64,000 bases of DNA, from contig NZ_JAFMZZ010000001.1 in NCBI RefSeq assembly GCF_017356245.1, forward strand, positions 3,663,602 through 3,727,601, in the 5' to 3' direction. The DNA is from Bordetella petrii (GTDB taxonomy: Bacteria > Pseudomonadota > Gammaproteobacteria > Burkholderiales > Burkholderiaceae_B). The position numbers were made by a program, and so were the translations under genes. Positions 45,028-52,263 of the stretch are shown piece after piece. Position 1 is the stretch's first letter. Each line of letters begins with the position of its first letter. The notes under the pieces were generated by a model. It ran no database searches and was not told the origin of the DNA. It saw only the letters and a program-made list of their open reading frames with translations.

Positions 45028-45865
45028 GATTGGCTCCTGTAGACCGTACCGGTTGAGCGGAATACTGCGGTGTTGCGTGGATCGTTCCCTGACTCGCCGA
45101 TGCCTCCTGGGCGGGATCCGGGTCTGGAAGCTGTAGCGGCGCCTTGGCATGCGCCAGGGTCCTCAGCGCGGCGTCGCATTTGCGCTGCAAGTGCGCGCGC
45201 ATGATCGCCGCCAGCCGCTCGGCATCGCGCGCGGCCAGCGCTTCGGCCATGTCGATATGCTCGCGCATGGCCTGGTCCCATTTCGCGCGGTTTTCGTTCG
45301 ACACGGACCGCAGATTCTGGATACAGGCGTTCTGGGTTTCGTACAGCCGCGCCAGCAGGCCGTTGTGGGCCGCCTGGCTGATGCGGGCATGGATTTCGCG
45401 GTTGGCGCGGTAGTAGGCGGGCAGGTCGCGGCGCGCGTGGCTGGCCATCATTTCGTAGGTCAGCGCGCGGATCTCGGCGATTTCCTGCTCGGTGGCGCGT
45501 TCGCAGGCGTAGCGGCAAGACAGCGCTTCCAGCCCGCCGATGACTTCGAAGGCTTCGCGGATGTCGGTCTCGGACAGGGCCACCACCTGGGCGCCGCGGT
45601 TGGGCTCGATGCGCACCAGCCCGTCGGCGGCCAGCAGCCGGAACGCCTCGCGCAGCGGCGTGCGCGACACGCCCAGCAGGCTGCCCAGCGCGCGTTCATT
45701 CAGGCGCACGCCCGGCGGAAACTCACCCTTGACGATGCGTTCGCGCAACTGCCCGGCAATGGCCGCGGGCAGGGTGGCGCCGTCGCCGGACGGCCGCACC
45801 GGGCGGGCCGGGGGAGCCGCGCCGGGGCCGGATTCGTCGGGCATCAGTGCGGGATTGCTGCGCAT
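45020..45865 (-). CDS. FCD-type GntR transcriptional regulator
   Basis: A 281-residue regulator with an N-terminal winged helix (IVKGEFPPGVRLNERALGSLLGVSRTPLREAFRLLAADGLVR) and a C-terminal FCD all-helical domain with metal-ligand-type His/Asp residues (AYYRANREIHARISQAAHN). No ribosome site precedes the ATG at 45865; the ATG touches the palindrome TTGGTATACCAA, its likely own operator. It leads the transporter operon, and a second copy of the operator lies before the aminotransferase gene. Confidence 0.88.
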   Translation of the reverse strand: MRSNPALMPDESGPGAAPPARPVRPSGDGATLPAAIAGQLRERIVKGEFPPGVRLNERALGSLLGVSRTPLREAFRLLAADGLVRIEPNRGAQVVALSETDIREAFEVIGGLEALSCRYACERATEQEIAEIRALTYEMMASHARRDLPAYYRANREIHARISQAAHNGLLARLYETQNACIQNLRSVSNENRAKWDQAMREHIDMAEALAARDAERLAAIMRAHLQRKCDAALRTLAHAKAPLQLPDPDPAQEASASQGTIHATPQYSAQPVRSTGANHG

Positions 45866-45876
45866 TGGTATACCAA
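45865..45876. promoter_or_regulatory. Perfect palindromic operator TTGGTATACCAA
   Basis: A 12-base perfect palindrome that overlaps the regulator start codon. FCD-GntR proteins commonly bind short palindromes of the TNGTATACNA style. Binding here would give negative autoregulation. Confidence 0.65.
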
Positions 45877-46049
45877 ATTGTCTTGGTCTTTTGGCGACTA
45901 TAAAGCAGCTGGCAAGCCCGCCATCATGGGGGAATACCCTGAATTTTCAATACAAAACAAGGGTATAGGGGTTAATCATGATAGGGCAGGTACGGATACG
46001 GATTGCCTGGCAGAAGTGCCTTGCGTATGATGCTTCCACACGTTTTTTG

Positions 46050-46061
46050 GTTGTATACCAA
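46050..46061. promoter_or_regulatory. Second GntR-type operator before the aminotransferase gene
   Basis: GTTGTATACCAA matches ten of the twelve bases of the operator at 45865. It is 22 bases before the ATG at 46084, placed to control the divergent genes. Confidence 0.55.
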
Positions 46062-46083
46062 TTTATCCGGCCAGAGGCCCATC

Positions 46084-47286
46084 ATGATTCCGCTGTACGC
46101 ACACCCCTCGGGCCGCCATTTCCTGCAGATTCCGGGGCCGACCAATGTGCCGGATCGCGTGCTGCGCGCCATCGACCACGCCACCGTCGATCACCGCGGT
46201 CCCGAATTCGGCCGGCTGGGCCTGGCCGTGCTGCAGGGCATGCAATGGGTGTTCCAGACTCGCTCCCCGGTGATCATCTATCCGTCATCCGGCACGGGCG
46301 CCTGGGAAGCCGCGCTGGTCAATACCCTGTCGCCCGGCGACCGGGTGCTCATGGCCGAAACCGGGCATTTCGCCACGCTGTGGCACCGCCTGGCCATGCG
46401 CCTGGGGCTGGATGTCGAGCTTATCGAAGGCGACTGGCGCCACGGCGCCGATCCCCTGCAGATCCAGGCGCGGCTGGCGGCCGACACCGGGCATCGCATC
46501 AAGGCGGTGTGCGTGGTGCACAACGAAACCTCCACCGGCGCCGTCACCGACATCGCGCAGGTGCGCCAGGCCATCGACCGCAGCGGCCATCCGGCGCTGC
46601 TGATGGTGGACGCCATTTCGTCGCTGGGGGCCATGGATTACCGGCACGATGAATGGGGTGTGGACGTGGGGGTGGCCGGCTCGCAGAAAGGCCTGATGAT
46701 GCCGCCCGGCCTGTCGTTCAACGCGCTCAGCGAACGCGCGCTGGCCGCCGCGCAAAGCGCGCGCCTGCCGCGCTCGTACTGGGACTGGGGCGCCATGCTG
46801 CCGCTCAACGCCAGCGGCTATTTTCCCTACACGCCGGCCACCAATCTGCTGTACGGGCTGCACGAGGCGCTGGACATGCTGCGCGCCGAGGGCTTGCCGC
46901 GCGTCCAGGCGCGCCACCAGCGCCTGGCGGCCGCCACGCGCGCCGCCGTGCGGGCCTGGGGGCTCGAAATCGTCTGCCAGGATCCGGCCGCGCACAGCAG
47001 CGCGTTGACGGCGGTGCTGACGCCGGACGGGCATAGCGCCGACGCCCTGCGCAAAGTTATTCTCGACCGCTACGACATGTCGCTGGGCCAGGGGCTGGGG
47101 CGGCTGTCCGGCAAGGCGTTCCGCATCGGCCACCTGGGCGACCTGAACGACCTGTCGCTGTGCGGCGCGCTGGCCGGCGTCGAGATGGGCCTGTCTGCCG
47201 CCGGCGTGCCGCACCGCCGCGGCGGCCTGCAGGCCGCCGTCGACTATCTGGCGCAGGCCGCCGCCGACGCCGCGCCGGCGGCCTGA
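46084..47286 (+). CDS. Class V aminotransferase (serine/alanine-glyoxylate type)
   Basis: A 400-residue PLP enzyme. FLQIPGPTNVP at the start, IIYPSSGTGAWEAAL, VHNETSTGAVTDI, DAISSLGAMDY and the Schiff-base Lys in VAGSQKGLMMPPG are family blocks, and GLGRLSGKAFRIGHLGD ends the fold. It transfers an amino group, probably to glyoxylate or pyruvate. The ATG at 46084 is preceded by AGAGG. It is divergent from the GntR-transporter operon and shares the operator region. Confidence 0.88.
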   Translation: MIPLYAHPSGRHFLQIPGPTNVPDRVLRAIDHATVDHRGPEFGRLGLAVLQGMQWVFQTRSPVIIYPSSGTGAWEAALVNTLSPGDRVLMAETGHFATLWHRLAMRLGLDVELIEGDWRHGADPLQIQARLAADTGHRIKAVCVVHNETSTGAVTDIAQVRQAIDRSGHPALLMVDAISSLGAMDYRHDEWGVDVGVAGSQKGLMMPPGLSFNALSERALAAAQSARLPRSYWDWGAMLPLNASGYFPYTPATNLLYGLHEALDMLRAEGLPRVQARHQRLAAATRAAVRAWGLEIVCQDPAAHSSALTAVLTPDGHSADALRKVILDRYDMSLGQGLGRLSGKAFRIGHLGDLNDLSLCGALAGVEMGLSAAGVPHRRGGLQAAVDYLAQAAADAAPAA

Positions 47287-47318
47287 TGCCGCCGGCTTTC
47301 ACGAAAAGAGGTAGCAAC

Positions 47319-48368
47319 ATGCAAGAAGCATTGATGCAGCAGGCGATCCAGTTCGCCCAGGAACACGAAACCGCCTGGGACCGCGAGGTCGACGGCGTAT
47401 GGGGCGTGCACCAGCAGGACCCGCCCCCCTGGAACCGCCTGCTGGGCCCGGTGCACGACCGCGGCCCGGTAACCGGGCTGGTGGTGGTCGACGGCCGCAC
47501 GGTGGCGTCGTGGGGCGAGCCGCAGCGCGCCGACCTGACGTTCAGCGTGGCCAAGCTGTACCTGGCCCTGGTGGCGGGCGTGGCGCACGACCGCGGCCTG
47601 CTGCCCGATGTCGACGAGCCGGTGCGCGCGCGCGTGCCGGGCATCGGCTTCGACACGGGCCGCAACGCGGCCATCACCTGGCGCCACCTGCTGCAGCAGA
47701 CCAGCGAATGGGAAGGCGAGCGGTTCGGCGTGCCCGACCAGGTCGACCGCTACCGCGCGGTCACGTTCGGCGCGCCGCCGGCGGGCAAGAAGGGCGATCC
47801 CCGGCCGCTGCAAGAACCCGGCACTTACTGGGAATACAACGACGTACGCATCAACCAGCTGTCGTACGCGCTGCTGCACCTGTTCCGCAAGCCGCTGCCC
47901 GAGATCTTCCGCGAGGCCGTCATGCGCCCGCTGGGCGCCAGCGACGACTGGCATTGGGCCTGCTACGACAACGCCTGGGTCGAGATCGACGGCGAATTGA
48001 TGCCGTCGGTGCCGGGCGGTTCCCACTGGGGCGGCGGCATGTCCATCAGCAGCGCCGACCAGGCCCTGATCGGCCGCATGCTGCTCGACGAAGGCCGCGC
48101 CAACGGCCACCAGATCATTTCGTCCGAATGGGTGCGCGCCATGCGCACGCCCAGCGCGCTGGCGCCGTACTACGGCTTCCTGATCTGGCTGAACGAGGGC
48201 CGGCGCATTTTTCCCAGCGTGACCGCATCCAGCTTTTTCGGCATCGGGGCGGGCAGCTCGTTCACCTGGGTCGAGCCCGAGCGCCGCATGGTGGTCATTG
48301 TGCGCTGGCTCGACTCGGCGCACGCCGATGCGCTGTTCGGCAAGATCCTGGCCGCCGTCGACGCCTGA
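47319..48368 (+). CDS. Serine hydrolase of the class C beta-lactamase / NylB fold
   Basis: A 349-residue soluble protein without signal peptide. SVAK is the SxxK nucleophile motif, WEYND the YxN motif, and GIGAGSS near the C-terminus takes the place of KTG. Relatives hydrolyse amides or esters, for example 6-aminohexanoate dimers. It follows the aminotransferase by 32 bases, with AAAAGAGG as ribosome site, so a role in cleaving the transported amide is plausible. It abuts the convergent PAP2 gene. Confidence 0.83.
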   Translation: MQEALMQQAIQFAQEHETAWDREVDGVWGVHQQDPPPWNRLLGPVHDRGPVTGLVVVDGRTVASWGEPQRADLTFSVAKLYLALVAGVAHDRGLLPDVDEPVRARVPGIGFDTGRNAAITWRHLLQQTSEWEGERFGVPDQVDRYRAVTFGAPPAGKKGDPRPLQEPGTYWEYNDVRINQLSYALLHLFRKPLPEIFREAVMRPLGASDDWHWACYDNAWVEIDGELMPSVPGGSHWGGGMSISSADQALIGRMLLDEGRANGHQIISSEWVRAMRTPSALAPYYGFLIWLNEGRRIFPSVTASSFFGIGAGSSFTWVEPERRMVVIVRWLDSAHADALFGKILAAVDA

Positions 48369-49094
48369 TCAGGCCGGCCGGGCGCGCGCGCCCGCCGCGG
48401 CGCGGCGCCGCGCCAGCAGCGGGCAGAACACCAGGCTGGCGACCAGCCACATTACCGCGGCCGACCACAGGGTCTGGCTCAGGAAGTGCGCGCCCTGCAG
48501 AATGCGCACCAGCGAAAACGCCAGCCCCGCCGCCGCGCCCAGGCCCAGGCCCCACCAGCGCCACCGGGCCTTGCCCAGCGCGCGCCCGGCGAAATACAGC
48601 GAAAGCAGGGCGTAGCCCGCGCCGGCATGCGCGCTGGGCAGGGCGTTGCCGGCCGCGGCGCGGCTCAGCGCCCACCAGTGCGCCGGCCAGGCGGTGTCGC
48701 CGCCGAACTCCAGCAGGTTATAGGGGCGGGGCATGGCCGTATGGTGCTTGAGCTGGCCGACCGCCAATTGCCCGACCAGGCAGGTCAGCACAATGGCCCA
48801 CAGCGCGCCGCGCGCCGGCCGCCACCGCGCGTAGCGATAGCTGGCCAGCGCGCCCGCCAGCGCCAGCAGGGCCACGCCCACCGGCAGCGCCAGCAGCAGC
48901 CGGTGGCCGGCGAATTCGAGCAGCGCGGCGTGCCGCAGCGGGAACTGGCCGCTGCGCGGGTCGTACAGGGCGCGCGCAATGGCCATGTCCAGGCCGCTGT
49001 GCTGCGCCAGCCAGGCCGTCAGGCCCAGCAGCAGCGTGCCCGCCACGACATGGCTGAGCGTATAGGCGGCGGGCGGGGAAAGGCGATGCGTCAT
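48369..49094 (-). CDS. PAP2-family phosphatase
   Basis: A 241-residue integral membrane phosphatase with about six helices. The three PAP2 motifs are visible: KHHTAMPRP, NALPSAHA and RILQGAHFLSQ. It would act on lipid phosphates or undecaprenyl pyrophosphate at the outer face of the inner membrane. The stop directly abuts the stop of the serine hydrolase gene. Confidence 0.85.
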   Translation of the reverse strand: MTHRLSPPAAYTLSHVVAGTLLLGLTAWLAQHSGLDMAIARALYDPRSGQFPLRHAALLEFAGHRLLLALPVGVALLALAGALASYRYARWRPARGALWAIVLTCLVGQLAVGQLKHHTAMPRPYNLLEFGGDTAWPAHWWALSRAAAGNALPSAHAGAGYALLSLYFAGRALGKARWRWWGLGLGAAAGLAFSLVRILQGAHFLSQTLWSAAVMWLVASLVFCPLLARRRAAAGARARPA

Positions 49095-49196
49095 GGGTGC
49101 GCGAAGAAAAATCGAACCGCAGCATGCTAGGCCGCGCCGCGTCGAATTTGCGTGGAATGCGCGGCCGGCGGGCCGCGGCGTTGCGCGAGGGGCCGC

Positions 49197-49210
49197 TTGA
49201 CCGCCGTCAA
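49197..49210. promoter_or_regulatory. FNR/Anr-type box before the universal stress gene
   Basis: TTGACCGCCGTCAA is a perfect inverted repeat matching TTGAY-N4-RTCAA. It lies 73 bases upstream of the ATG at 49284. FNR-family control by low oxygen is the expected reading. Confidence 0.6.
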
Positions 49211-49283
49211 CCGGCGCCGGGCCGGGCGGCACTACCCTGGGCGGCAGGCCGGGCGTCCGCCCGCCATTTTCAAGAGCATCGCC

Positions 49284-49721
49284 ATGTATCAACACCTTCT
49301 CATCCCCATCGACGGTTCCGAGCTGTCCCATATCGGCCTTGCGCAAGGCCTGGCGCTGGCCCGCGCGCTGCAGGCCCGCGCCACCATCATGACCGTGCTC
49401 GACCCGGTCCATATCCCGCAGTCCGAAGGCGTGCGGCTGGCCGGCGTGCAGCAGCAGCTGCAGCGCCAGGTGCGCGAGCGCGCCCAGGGCTGGCTCGATG
49501 CCGCCGCGGCCCAGGCCCGGGACGCCGGCGTGTCCTGCGACACCCGCCTGCACGACGCCGGCCAGCCCTATGCCGCCATTGTCGAATGCGCCGAGCAGCT
49601 CGGCTGCGACCTGATCGCCATGTGCTCGCACGGCCGCAGCGGCATGGCCGCCATGGTGCTGGGCAGCCAGACCCAGAAAGTGCTGGCCAAATCGCGCATT
49701 CCCGTGCTGGTGTACCGCTAG
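49284..49721 (+). CDS. Universal stress protein (UspA family)
   Basis: A 145-residue cytosolic protein: LIPIDGSELSHIGL at the start and the nucleotide-binding loop CSHGRSGMAAMVLGSQTQKVL near the end. It is the ATP-binding type. Induction under low oxygen or stasis is typical and fits the FNR-type box upstream. A 13-base-pair hairpin follows the stop. Confidence 0.92.
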   Translation: MYQHLLIPIDGSELSHIGLAQGLALARALQARATIMTVLDPVHIPQSEGVRLAGVQQQLQRQVRERAQGWLDAAAAQARDAGVSCDTRLHDAGQPYAAIVECAEQLGCDLIAMCSHGRSGMAAMVLGSQTQKVLAKSRIPVLVYR

Positions 49722-49727
49722 GGGCGG

Positions 49728-49757
49728 GGCGCATGGCGGCGGGGGCCGCCATGCGCC
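49728..49757. terminator. Strong hairpin after the universal stress gene
   Basis: GGCGCATGGCGGC (49728-49740) pairs perfectly with GCCGCCATGCGCC (49745-49757) around GGGG. No T run follows, so it may end transcription weakly or protect the 3' end. Confidence 0.5.
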
Positions 49758-49780
49758 GCCTGGGCCCGGGCCGGACTGGA

Positions 49781-49786
49781 TATAAT
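49781..49786 (+). promoter_or_regulatory. TATAAT -10 box before the amino acid transporter
   Basis: A perfect TATAAT is placed 69 bases before the ATG at 49856, just after the hairpin. No clear -35 hexamer was seen at 17-base spacing. Confidence 0.35.
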
Positions 49787-49855
49787 CATCAGTTCGGCCT
49801 TTTTCATGGCCTCTCGATGTTCCTTCCTTTGCGCGCCGCAGCGCGCCACCTCTAT

Positions 49856-50647
49856 ATGAAAAAACTGACCGCTGTCTTCCTGGCCTGCGCCACGTCGCTG
49901 CTCGCAGCTTGCGGCCAGGGCGACGACCCGGCGCCGCAGGCCAGCGCGCCTGCCGCCCCCCAGAAAATCGTCGTGGGCCTGGACGACAACTTCCCGCCCA
50001 TGGGTTTCCGCGACGAAAACAACCAGCTCGTCGGCTTCGATATCGACATGGCGCGCGAGGCCGCGCGCCGCATGGGCATCGAAGTCGAATTCAAGCCCAT
50101 CGACTGGAGCGCCAAAGAAGCCGAACTGAACGGCAAGCGCGTCGATGCGCTCTGGAACGGCCTGACCATCACCGAAGAACGCAAGAAGAACATCGCCTTC
50201 ACTGCGCCCTACATGGCCAACCACCAGATCATTCTGGTGGCCCAGGCCTCGCCGGTGCAGGCCAAGGCCGACCTGGCCGGCCGCGTGGTGGGCGCGCAAG
50301 ACGGCAGCAGCGCCGTCGACGCCATCAAGAAAGACGCCCAGGTGGCCGCCAGCCTGAAAGAGCTGAAGTTGTTCGGCGACAATGTCACCGCGCTGATGGA
50401 CCTGTCGGCCGGCCGCCTGGACGCCGTCGTGGTCGACGAAGTCGTGGGCCGCTACCTGGCCGCCAAGCGGGCAGGGCAGTACCGCGTGCTGGACGAGAAC
50501 TTCGGCACCGAAGACTACGGCGTGGGCGTGCGCAAAGACGATACCGAGCTGCTGGCCAGGCTCGACCAGACTCTCGACGCCATGAAAAAAGACGGCAGCG
50601 CCGCCCGCATCGCGCAGCAATGGTTCGGCGCCGACATCATCAAATAA
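49856..50647 (+). CDS. Polar amino acid ABC transporter, lipoprotein binding protein
   Basis: A 263-residue type 3 solute receptor. The signal peptide ends at the lipobox LLAAC, so it is a membrane-anchored lipoprotein. VGLDDNFPPMGFRDENNQLVGFDIDMAREAA and FTAPYMANHQIILV are typical of cystine/arginine/histidine receptors. The permease and ATPase follow in order with short gaps. The specific ligand cannot be named. Confidence 0.92.
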   Translation: MKKLTAVFLACATSLLAACGQGDDPAPQASAPAAPQKIVVGLDDNFPPMGFRDENNQLVGFDIDMAREAARRMGIEVEFKPIDWSAKEAELNGKRVDALWNGLTITEERKKNIAFTAPYMANHQIILVAQASPVQAKADLAGRVVGAQDGSSAVDAIKKDAQVAASLKELKLFGDNVTALMDLSAGRLDAVVVDEVVGRYLAAKRAGQYRVLDENFGTEDYGVGVRKDDTELLARLDQTLDAMKKDGSAARIAQQWFGADIIK

Positions 50648-50676
50648 CCGGCCTGGCCGGCTGACGGGGTCGCCGC

Positions 50677-51330
50677 ATGGATTACGTCATCTCCCTGCTG
50701 GGGCCGATGGCGCAGGGGGCCAAGACCACCCTGACGCTGTTCTTCGTGACCTTCGCGCTGGCGGTACCCCTGGGGCTGCTGCTGGCGCTGGCGCGCATTT
50801 CGCATTGGCGCCTGCTCAGCCAGGCGGTCAACGGCTACATCTGGCTGATGCGCGGCACGCCGCTGATGCTGCAGATGCTGTTCATCTATTTCGCGCTGCC
50901 GTTCGTGCCGGTGGTGGGCGTGCGGCTGCCCGATTTCCCGGCCGCGGTGGTGGCCTTCGCGCTGAACTACGCGGCCTATTTCGCCGAGATCTTCCGCGCC
51001 GGCATCCTGTCGGTGGACCGCGGCCAGTACGAGGGCAGCAAGGTGCTGGGCATGACCTACCTGCAAACCCTGCGGCGCATCGTGCTGCCGCAGATGGTGC
51101 AGCGCGTGCTGCCGCCCATGAGCAACGAGACCATCACGCTGGTCAAAGACACCTCGCTTATTTACGTGCTGGCGCTGAACGACATCCTGCGCACGGCGCG
51201 CGGCATCGTGCAGCGCGACTTCACCACCACGCCGTTCCTGGTCGCGGGCGCGTTCTACCTGATCATGACGCTGCTGCTGACCTGGCTGTTCCAGCACATG
51301 GAAAAACGCTATGCCAAGTACGACCAATAG
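50677..51330 (+). CDS. Polar amino acid ABC transporter permease
   Basis: A 217-residue HisM/GlnP-type permease with five predicted helices. The EAA loop is YEGSKVLGMTYLQTLRRIVLPQMVQRV, and IWLMRGTPLMLQMLFIYFALP is a family block. Its end overlaps the ATPase start by 20 bases. Confidence 0.93.
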   Translation: MDYVISLLGPMAQGAKTTLTLFFVTFALAVPLGLLLALARISHWRLLSQAVNGYIWLMRGTPLMLQMLFIYFALPFVPVVGVRLPDFPAAVVAFALNYAAYFAEIFRAGILSVDRGQYEGSKVLGMTYLQTLRRIVLPQMVQRVLPPMSNETITLVKDTSLIYVLALNDILRTARGIVQRDFTTTPFLVAGAFYLIMTLLLTWLFQHMEKRYAKYDQ

Positions 51331-52114
51331 CGCGCCGGCCCGGGCCGATGCCCGCCCCGTGATGATCGCCGCGCGCGATATCGGCAAGTCGTTCGGTTCG
51401 GCGCGGGTGCTGGACCAGGTGTCGCTGACCCTGCGCAAGGGCGAAGTGGTGGCCGTCATCGGCCCGTCGGGCTCGGGCAAGAGCACGTTCCTGCGCTGCC
51501 TGATCCACCTGGAAACCATCGACCAGGGCAGCATCGAGATCGAAGGCGAGGCCCTGGCCACCGCCTCGCCCGACGGCCCCAGCCGCTACGCGCGCGACGC
51601 CGACGTGCGGCGCATCTGCCGCAAAATGGGCATGGTGTTCCAGTCGTTCAATCTGTTTCCGCACATGACGGTGCTGCAGAACATCATCGAGGCGCCCGTC
51701 ACGGTGCAGGGCGTGCCGCGCGACGTGGCCATTCCCAAGGCCGAGGCGCTGCTGCGCAAGGTGGGGCTGCTGAACAAGCGCGACAACTATCCGGCGCGCC
51801 TGTCCGGCGGGCAGAAGCAGCGTGTGGCCATCGCCCGCGCGCTGGCGCTGGAACCCGACATCATGCTGTTCGACGAGCCCACTTCGGCGCTCGATCCCGA
51901 ACTCACCGGCGAAGTGCTGCGCACCATGCGGCAGCTGGCCGACGAGCACATGACCATGCTGGTGGTCACCCACGAAATGGGTTTCGCGCGCGAAGCCGCC
52001 CATCGCGTCGTCTTCATGGATGAAGGCCGCATCGTCGAAGAGGCGCCCGCTCAAGACTTTTTCCGGGCGCCGCGGCAGGCGCGCGCCAGGGCCTTCCTGG
52101 GCCAGATGCTGTAG
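51311..52114 (+). CDS. Polar amino acid ABC transporter ATP-binding protein
   Basis: A 267-residue ATPase: Walker A GPSGSGKST, FQSFNLFPHMTVLQN (Q-loop), signature [15 protein letters not shown], Walker [14 protein letters not shown]-loop VTHEMGFA. The ATG at 51311 overlaps the permease; a later start at MIAARD near 51362 is possible, since the first 17 residues are low-complexity. Confidence 0.93.
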   Translation: MPSTTNSAPARADARPVMIAARDIGKSFGSARVLDQVSLTLRKGEVVAVIGPSGSGKSTFLRCLIHLETIDQGSIEIEGEALATASPDGPSRYARDADVRRICRKMGMVFQSFNLFPHMTVLQNIIEAPVTVQGVPRDVAIPKAEALLRKVGLLNKRDNYPARLSGGQKQRVAIARALALEPDIMLFDEPTSALDPELTGEVLRTMRQLADEHMTMLVVTHEMGFAREAAHRVVFMDEGRIVEEAPAQDFFRAPRQARARAFLGQML

Positions 52115-52263
52115 CAGGGCGCCGCGTTTGCCACATTGTTACGTTCATTGAAAGAATTCATAAAATAAAACAGCATTTCTCCATGATCTGACTACCTTAG
52201 TAACGTTGCGCCGAATACAGAACCTTAACGGCGCTTACCGGCGGGCAGACAGGGAGAGAGGAG

